Below, piece by piece: positions 6,635 through 11,234 of a stretch of 11,234 nt of DNA (its first letter is position 1; each line of letters begins with the position of its first letter). Under the pieces are notes generated by a model. That model searched no databases and was not told the DNA's origin. It saw only the letters and a list, made by a program, of their open reading frames with translations. Source of the DNA: an uncultured Coriobacteriaceae bacterium (lineage in GTDB: Bacteria > Actinomycetota > Coriobacteriia > Coriobacteriales > Eggerthellaceae); NCBI GenBank assembly GCA_946623915.1, contig CAMORQ010000036.1, positions 1 through 11,234 on the forward strand, written 5' to 3'. The position numbers and the translations under genes were made by a program.

Positions 6635-6643
6635 TTGCAACAA

Positions 6644-8926
6644 GTGTCACGTGCCATCAAACGCCGCAGCGGAACCAGAAACAAGCGCCGGTACCTGCCG
6701 GTCGTATTCATTTTGGCCGTCCTGGCCACGCTTGTCGTAGGGGCGTTCTCCACCGCCTACGCCTTGGGGGATTCCTGGTTGCAGGAGCTGCCCGAATACG
6801 AAGATTCGTCCGCCTACAACCTCGCGCAGAAGACCCGCGTCTACGCCGCAGACGGCAAGACGCTGCTGGCGGAGTTCTACCTGGAAGACCGCGAGCCGCG
6901 TACGTCGCTCGACGAAATTTCCGAATGGGTGGTCAAAGGCACGGTCGACACGGAGGACGAACGTTACTACGAGCACAACGGCATCGACTTGCAGGGCATC
7001 GCCCGCGCACTGGTGAACAACCTGGCCGGCGGTGCGCTGGAAGGTGCCTCCACCATTACCCAGCAGTTCGTGCGCAACACGGTGCTTGCCGGCGAAGCGC
7101 AGGAAACCACGGTCAAGCGCAAGATCCGCGAGATGTACATCGCGCTTAAACTCGAAGAAATCTACAGCAAAGATGACATCCTGCTGCTTTACCTGAACAC
7201 CATCAACTACGGATCCGGCGCCTACGGCATCGAGGCGGCGGCCAAGCGCTACTTCAGCGTTGGTGCCAAAGACCTGTCCCTTGCCCAGGCGGCGACGCTT
7301 GTGGGCATTCCGCAGTCACCGCTGTACAACAACCCCATCGACTATCCCGATGCGTGCCTCGACCGGCGCAACCTCGTGCTCAACCGCATGCTTTCCAATG
7401 GCGATATCTCCACGGAAGAATACAACGCCGCCATAGCCGAGCCGCTCGGCCTCAACGTCAGCGAGCCGGAAACGCAGGGCATCTACGCATACCCGTATTT
7501 CACGAGCTACGTGCGCCAATGGCTGTTGGAAAACTACAGCGAGTCCGAAGTGTTCAAGGGCGGCCTGCGCGTCACCACGACCATCGATTTGGATGTCCAG
7601 GCGCTTGCCGAAAACGCCGCGCGTCAGAAGGAATCTGAAGTCGACGAGGACATGGAATGCGCCATGGTCGTCGTCGATCCCTCCACGGGGTACATCAAAG
7701 CGCTTGTGGGTGGCAAGGATTACTACACCGACCAGTACAATCTGGCAACGCAGGCCCTGCGTTCCCCTGGTTCGTCGTTCAAGACGTTCACGCTTCTCGC
7801 AGCCATCGAAAACGGCATCAGCCCTTCCACGTCGGTGAACTGCTCGTCTCCCATCACCATCGACAACTGGGAAGTGGAAAACTACGACGGCGCATCGTAT
7901 GCCACGCAGAGCATCTCGAGCGCATTCGCTATTTCTTCGAACACGGGTTTTGCCCGCTTGTCCACGTTGCTCACGCCGGCGAAGGTCGCTGAAATGGCCC
8001 GCCGCTTGGGTGTCGAAACGCCCCTGCAGGGCTATCAGTCCATCACGCTAGGCGCCGAAGCGGTGACCGTGCGCGACATGGCGTGCGCCTACGCCACGAT
8101 CGCGTCCGGTGGCGTGCGCCACGATGCCGTGCCCGTCATGCGCATCGAAGACGTGAACGGCAACGTGATTTACGAGCCCGACATTTCCGGTACGCGCGTT
8201 ATCAGCGCCGAAGTGGCCAACGCGGCCGAAACCGTCATGGAAGGTGTGGTCAAGAACGGCACCGGCACCGATGCAAATCCCTGGAACGGCACGATCCTCG
8301 CCGGCAAGACGGGCACTTCCGAAGATTGGCACGACAGCTACTTCGTGGGCATCACGCCGCAGTATTCGGTGGCCATTTGGCTCGGCGCGCGCCAGGAGCG
8401 TCGCCTGAACGCATCGTACACGGCGGCTGGCGCGTTCCGCTATTTCATTGAGGCGGCGCTTGCCGACCAGGAAAAGCAGGATTTCCCCATGGCCAATGCG
8501 CCCACGCCAACCTACCGCACGCTCACCCCGGCCGAAAATGCCACATTGAGCACAGGGTTCGGCGGGTACCAGTCCTACAACGATTACGACAACGATTACG
8601 ACTACAGCAACAGCTACAACAACAGTTATAACAACAGTTATAACAACAGCTACAGCAACAGCTACGACGACGATGATGATGATGATGACAGCGGCAGCAC
8701 CACTGCCAACACGCAGGTGCAGACCACGCCGATAGAGAACACGACGCCGAGTGTGACCGATACCACGACGGGCACCGACAGCAATTCGGGCGGTACTACC
8801 GACACCGCAACGACAGACACCGCCGGCACCACGGGTACGGACACCGCTGGCGATGGCGGAGGCGCTGCTGCCACGACCACGGACGATTCGACCGCCACCA
8901 CCGACACCGGTTCGGACGAGAGCTAA
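6644..8926 (+). CDS. Class A penicillin-binding protein (transglycosylase/transpeptidase)
   Basis: This bifunctional enzyme polymerises lipid II into glycan strands and cross-links the peptides outside the cell membrane. From GTG 6644 the protein is 760 aa. A basic cytoplasmic N-terminus and one membrane segment (about residues 17-41, LPVVFILAVLATLVVGAF) are followed by the GT51 domain with TEDERYYEHNGID (catalytic Glu104), GASTITQQFVRN (134-145), KRKIREMYIALKLEE and LLYLNTINYGSGAYGIEAAA. The transpeptidase domain has SSFK (active Ser377, Lys380), SSN (431-433) and KTGT (from 555). The last ~120 residues are low complexity: NSY-type repeats, eight Asp, then a Thr/Asp/Gly-rich acidic end. Gram-positive PonA-type proteins often carry such disordered tails. 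It is most like PBP1A/PonA, but the symbol is not certain. A hairpin (8906-8935) spans the stop and the next gene follows 36 bp later, so it likely heads an operon. Confidence 0.95.
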   Translation: MSRAIKRRSGTRNKRRYLPVVFILAVLATLVVGAFSTAYALGDSWLQELPEYEDSSAYNLAQKTRVYAADGKTLLAEFYLEDREPRTSLDEISEWVVKGTVDTEDERYYEHNGIDLQGIARALVNNLAGGALEGASTITQQFVRNTVLAGEAQETTVKRKIREMYIALKLEEIYSKDDILLLYLNTINYGSGAYGIEAAAKRYFSVGAKDLSLAQAATLVGIPQSPLYNNPIDYPDACLDRRNLVLNRMLSNGDISTEEYNAAIAEPLGLNVSEPETQGIYAYPYFTSYVRQWLLENYSESEVFKGGLRVTTTIDLDVQALAENAARQKESEVDEDMECAMVVVDPSTGYIKALVGGKDYYTDQYNLATQALRSPGSSFKTFTLLAAIENGISPSTSVNCSSPITIDNWEVENYDGASYATQSISSAFAISSNTGFARLSTLLTPAKVAEMARRLGVETPLQGYQSITLGAEAVTVRDMACAYATIASGGVRHDAVPVMRIEDVNGNVIYEPDISGTRVISAEVANAAETVMEGVVKNGTGTDANPWNGTILAGKTGTSEDWHDSYFVGITPQYSVAIWLGARQERRLNASYTAAGAFRYFIEAALADQEKQDFPMANAPTPTYRTLTPAENATLSTGFGGYQSYNDYDNDYDYSNSYNNSYNNSYNNSYSNSYDDDDDDDDSGSTTANTQVQTTPIENTTPSVTDTTTGTDSNSGGTTDTATTDTAGTTGTDTAGDGGGAAATTTDDSTATTDTGSDES
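8606..8689 (+). repeat. 12-bp tandem repeats and GAT/GAC run in the PBP tail
   Basis: Five 12-bp units (8606-8665; core AACAACAGTTAT) encode SNSY-NNSY-NNSY-NNSY-SNSY. They are followed by eight Asp codons (8666-8689), five of them consecutive GAT. Length changes in either run would stay in frame. Confidence 0.85.
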
Positions 8927-8935
8927 CGAACCGGT
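8906..8935 (+). promoter_or_regulatory. Hairpin across the PBP stop codon
   Basis: The perfect 9-bp arms ACCGGTTCG and CGAACCGGT enclose 12 nt that include the TAA stop. No T-run follows. It may limit read-through or stabilise the upstream mRNA; its function is not shown by the sequence. Confidence 0.4.
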
Positions 8936-8962
8936 CGTCGCTTGGCACGGAAAAGGAACACG

Positions 8963-9511
8963 ATGAAACAACCACTGGCCCATACCTTCCTTCGTCGCAT
9001 TGCCGCGCTCGCGGGCGCACTTGCTTTGACCCTTGCGCTCGGTGCCTGCTCCATGCCCGCTGCGAACGCCACCGCCGATGAAAACGCTGCGAAGAACCGT
9101 CAGTTCATCGCGCAGCTGAACCAGAAGACCGGCGAACTATCCGATGTGCTCGCGCAATTCCAGACCGCTGTTTCCGAAGGAGATGCGGTTGGGATGAAAG
9201 CCGCATCGGACAGCGCTTCCAAAATCGCCGGTAGCGTGAAGGCCCTGAAGGCGCCCGTTCCCGACAAAGAGGCCAAAACGGTCGATTCGTCCAAGGAACT
9301 CGACGAAGTGAAAGACGCCTACGTTGAGGGGATGAACGACCTTAACGCCGCGCTGGTGGACTATGCGTCCCTGTACTCCGAAGTAGCGGCCGGCGACGTC
9401 AGCCAAAGCGAGCTTACGCGTTCGTTGGAGACGCTGCAGTCTTCTTACGACAAAGCCGTCGAAAAGCTCGAGGCCGCCGACAAGCAACTTACCGAACTGG
9501 CCAACAAGTAA
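8963..9511 (+). CDS. Small predicted lipoprotein of unknown function
   Basis: The protein is 182 aa from ATG 8963. That start is chosen over TTG 8942 because AAAAGGAA (8951-8958) lies just before it and because it gives a normal signal peptide. The N-terminus has Arg-Arg at 11-12, a hydrophobic stretch and the lipobox LGAC with Cys29, so the mature ~154-residue protein should be lipid-anchored on the outer face of the membrane. The mature part is Ala/Lys/Glu/Asp-rich, lacks Cys and looks almost wholly helical (for example FIAQLNQKTGELSDVLAQFQ and SYDKAVEKLEAADKQL), probably a helical bundle or coiled coil. I recognise no enzyme motif. Its place between a penicillin-binding protein and a U32 gene suggests an envelope role, but that rests on context only. 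Its stop overlaps the next start (TAATG). Confidence 0.85.
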   Translation: MKQPLAHTFLRRIAALAGALALTLALGACSMPAANATADENAAKNRQFIAQLNQKTGELSDVLAQFQTAVSEGDAVGMKAASDSASKIAGSVKALKAPVPDKEAKTVDSSKELDEVKDAYVEGMNDLNAALVDYASLYSEVAAGDVSQSELTRSLETLQSSYDKAVEKLEAADKQLTELANK

Positions 9512-11234
9512 TGCAGAGTGCGGCTCCCGAGCTTTTAGCCCCTGCGGGCAATCTTACGTGCTTGCATGCTGCGGTACGCGCAGGCGCCGATGCCGTCTAC
9601 TTGGGAGCAGGCGATTTCAACGCGCGTCGCGGCGCGGACAATTTCACCCTTGACTCGCTTGAGGAAGCATGCGCATGGGCGCATATGCGCGGGGTGCGCA
9701 TCTTCCTCACCGTCAACACGGTCGTTTTGCCTTCGGAAATAGGCGACGTGATGGAGCTCGCGCGCCAAGCGTGGCGTCGCGGGGTCGATGCGTTCATCGT
9801 GCAAGACATCGGCGTCGCTGCCGAAATCGTACGGACGCTCCCCGAAGCCGAAATTCATATATCCACGCAGATGAACATCCATAGCGCAGCCGGGGTCCGT
9901 GCGGCATCCAAACTCGGCGCTGCTCGCGTGACCCTTGCGCGCGAGCTGTCGACCGCCGAAGTGGCGCACCTTTGCCAGGTCGCGCACGATTTGGGCATGC
10001 AGATTGAAACGTTCGCCCACGGCGCTTTGTGCATTTGTTATTCGGGGCAATGCTTCGCCTCTTCGCTTATCGGCGGCCGCAGCGCAAACCGCGGCATGTG
10101 CGCCCAAGTCTGCCGCCTTCCCTACGAGCTGCACAACGTTTCCGTGCGCAAGCCGCTCGACGCTCCCGGCGACCATCTGCTGTCGCCGAAGGATCTTTGC
10201 ACGATTGACATGCTCGACCAGCTTGTCTCCGCTGGCGTTGATTCGCTGAAAATCGAAGGGCGCATGAAGTCTCCCGAGTACGTATACTCCGTCGTGTCGA
10301 CATACCGCAGCGTGCTCGACCGCGCGACGGGTGCCACCGATGAGGAGCGCCGCCGCCTGGCTGAAGCGTTCTCCCGCGGATTCACTCAAGCCTATCTGAC
10401 GGGCGAGACCGGCAACGACATGATGAGCTATGCGCGCCCCAACAACCGCGGCGTGCGCGTGGGGCGGGTCTCGTCGGTACGCAACGGGGTCGTCGAGGTT
10501 GAATGCGACGTGCCTCTTGCCGTAGGCGACGTGGTCGAGTTCTGGACGAACAAGGGCCATTTCACGCACGTCATCGATGCGGTCGAGAACCGCGGCGATA
10601 AGCGAATCGCATGCGTTGTGCCCAAACCCGTGGGGAAGGGCGATCGCGTGTTTCGGGTGAGACGGGCGGAGGATGCGTTCGTAGATGATCCGCAGGAGCC
10701 ACGCGTTGGGGTTGCTGGGGAAGTGGACCTGAGGATTGGGCGGAAAGCGCGGTTGTCGCTGGGGGTCGTTCCGCGAGTCGCCGCGGGGGCGGCGCCGGGG
10801 AGGGGCTTCGCGGCAGACGCTCCGCTGCTCGAAGAATCGGAGCATCGCTTCGCTTGCCCCGATTCTTCATCGTGCGCTCCGCTGCTTCATGCATTTAATG
10901 AGGCTGCTTCGCAGCCTGGAGAAGTTGGTGTTCAGACAGCCGCTGCGCCCCTCCCCGGCGCCGCCCCTATCGTTGCGGGCGGCCTGGCGGAACCTGCGGG
11001 AGGCTCGGCTGCGCCTTCGCGGATGTCCCCGGCGGCCACGGAGGGGGGCCTGGCGGAACCTGCGAGCGGCGGCGTCGCTTCGCTCGCCGCGGAGGGGGGC
11101 GCACGCGATCTGGGGGAGCAAGGCGGCCTGGCGGAACCTGCGGGCGGCCTGGCGGAACCTGCGGGCGGCCTGGCGGAACCTGCGGGCGGCCTGGCGGAAC
11201 CTGCGGGAGGCTCGGCTGCGCCTTCGCGGATGTC
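9511..11234 (+). CDS. U32-family (peptidase/RlhA-like) protein with repeat insertion, 3' end beyond window
   Basis: The frame runs from ATG 9511, within TAATG, to the window edge without a stop (574 codons and two bases). With no ribosome site of its own, it is probably translationally coupled to the lipoprotein gene. The N-terminus APELLAPAGNLTCLHAAVRA and the U32 core (about residues 75-300) are clear: signature ETFAHGALCICYSGQC (166-181), then SANRGMCAQVCRLPYE, giving Cys174, 181, 197 and 201 as likely Fe-S ligands, and LKIEGRMKSPEYVYSV. Family members include collagenase-like proteases and RlhA/TrhP-type RNA hydroxylation proteins; which applies here is not decidable. A beta-rich C-terminal domain starts near residue 311 and seems to run to VDLRIGRKARLSL (405-417). 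After that the frame enters a palindrome (426-486) and GGLAEPA repeats. Whether the family C-terminus resumes downstream is unseen. Confidence 0.85.
   Translation, partial: MQSAAPELLAPAGNLTCLHAAVRAGADAVYLGAGDFNARRGADNFTLDSLEEACAWAHMRGVRIFLTVNTVVLPSEIGDVMELARQAWRRGVDAFIVQDIGVAAEIVRTLPEAEIHISTQMNIHSAAGVRAASKLGAARVTLARELSTAEVAHLCQVAHDLGMQIETFAHGALCICYSGQCFASSLIGGRSANRGMCAQVCRLPYELHNVSVRKPLDAPGDHLLSPKDLCTIDMLDQLVSAGVDSLKIEGRMKSPEYVYSVVSTYRSVLDRATGATDEERRRLAEAFSRGFTQAYLTGETGNDMMSYARPNNRGVRVGRVSSVRNGVVEVECDVPLAVGDVVEFWTNKGHFTHVIDAVENRGDKRIACVVPKPVGKGDRVFRVRRAEDAFVDDPQEPRVGVAGEVDLRIGRKARLSLGVVPRVAAGAAPGRGFAADAPLLEESEHRFACPDSSSCAPLLHAFNEAASQPGEVGVQTAAAPLPGAAPIVAGGLAEPAGGSAAPSRMSPAATEGGLAEPASGGVASLAAEGGARDLGEQGGLAEPAGGLAEPAGGLAEPAGGLAEPAGGSAAPSRM
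10786..10967. repeat. Nested palindromic element inside the U32 frame
   Basis: The 20-bp arms at 10786-10805 (GGCGCCGGGGAGGGG end) and 10948-10967 are exact reverse complements. Next to them GCGGC (10810-10814) pairs with GCCGC (10939-10943). Inside lie GAAGAATCGG/CCGATTCTTC (10831-10840/10859-10868), GCTCCGCTGCT twice as a direct repeat (10819-10829, 10876-10886), and the hairpin AGGCTGC-TTC-GCAGCCT (10901-10917). The coding frame passes through without a stop. Confidence 0.8.
10978..11234 (+). repeat. 21-bp tandem repeats within a 207-bp higher-order repeat
   Basis: Four perfect tandem 21-bp units at 11122-11205 (core CCTGGCGGAACCTGC) encode GGLAEPA each. Single related copies lie at 10978-10998 and 11044-11064. 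A 29-bp tail, GGAGGCTCGG to GGATGTC, follows the first unit (10999-11027) and the last (11206-11234) identically. So 50 bp recur exactly at a distance of 207 bp (69 codons). The array runs off the window edge. Confidence 0.9.

Larger units (their letters stand above)
6032..6643. other. Long non-coding stretch between argH and the PBP gene
   Basis: No open frame here looks like a gene. Candidates on both strands are repeat-rich, lack ribosome sites or start inside the next gene. The stretch holds a 29-bp tandem duplication (6071-6128), two GGCGGAAGG copies (6152-6160, 6169-6177), a large interrupted palindrome with an extra arm (6233-6342), a collagen-like triplet pattern on the minus strand (6427-6549) and a promoter (6606-6614). 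The compositional breaks suggest a stretch built up from insertions and decayed pieces. Confidence 0.6.

Noticed and set aside
6635..6643. TTG 6635 as the PBP start
   Set aside because: It directly abuts AGGAGG, leaving no spacing for the ribosome; GTG 6644 is correctly placed.
6322..6753. 143-codon minus-strand frame containing the collagen-like run, as an intact gene
   Set aside because: It would start inside the PBP gene with no promoter or ribosome site, and half of it is antisense to the PBP N-terminus. Kept only as a possible relic.
9535..10845. 436-codon minus-strand frame opposite the U32 gene
   Set aside because: The + strand frame has the full U32 signature and Cys motifs; the antisense product is His/Arg-rich and featureless.
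11122..11205. CRISPR array
   Set aside because: The 21-bp units abut with no spacers and encode a constant heptapeptide in frame.

Overview
The window reads as high-GC bacterial chromosome with densely packed genes, all on the + strand. The gene set, the G/C-ending codons, a ponA-type penicillin-binding protein with a Ser/Thr/Asn-rich tail, and the absence of outer-membrane genes suggest a Gram-positive actinobacterium. My best guess is a Coriobacteriia/Eggerthellaceae-type gut anaerobe. That is inference from style, not from a marker gene.

Region 1 (1-6031) is an arginine biosynthesis cluster in the order argJ (5' end cut off by the window), argB, argD, argG, argH. With argC, presumably upstream and not seen, these genes cover most of the route from glutamate to arginine. 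Ornithine carbamoyltransferase is also not seen. argJ and argB overlap (ATGA), and argD and argG are 12 bp apart. The two larger gaps, argB-argD and argG-argH, carry two copies of the same composite module. Each copy has a long palindromic hairpin with CGT at its centre, a shared TTTGGATAAT flank, a second GC-rich hairpin, a TAyAAT -10 box, and a short leader hairpin about 6 nt after the -10. The cluster therefore looks like three transcription units, (C)JB, DG and H, with paired terminator/promoter modules.

Region 2 (6032-6643) is a roughly 600-bp stretch without a convincing gene. It holds a 29-bp tandem duplication, a large interrupted palindrome with a third copy of its arm, a short run that decodes on the minus strand as a worn collagen-like Gly-X-Y repeat, and an extended -10 promoter for the next gene.

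Region 3 (6644-11234) appears to be a cell-envelope operon: a class A penicillin-binding protein with a repetitive Asn/Ser/Tyr then poly-Asp tail, a small lipoprotein, and a U32-family protein whose start overlaps the lipoprotein stop (TAATG). The U32 frame is open to the window edge. Its C-terminal part is interrupted, in frame, by a roughly 180-bp nested palindrome and then by 21-bp tandem repeats (GGLAEPA) inside a 207-bp higher-order repeat. This interrupted U32 gene and the duplicated arg regulatory module are the two most unusual things in the window.
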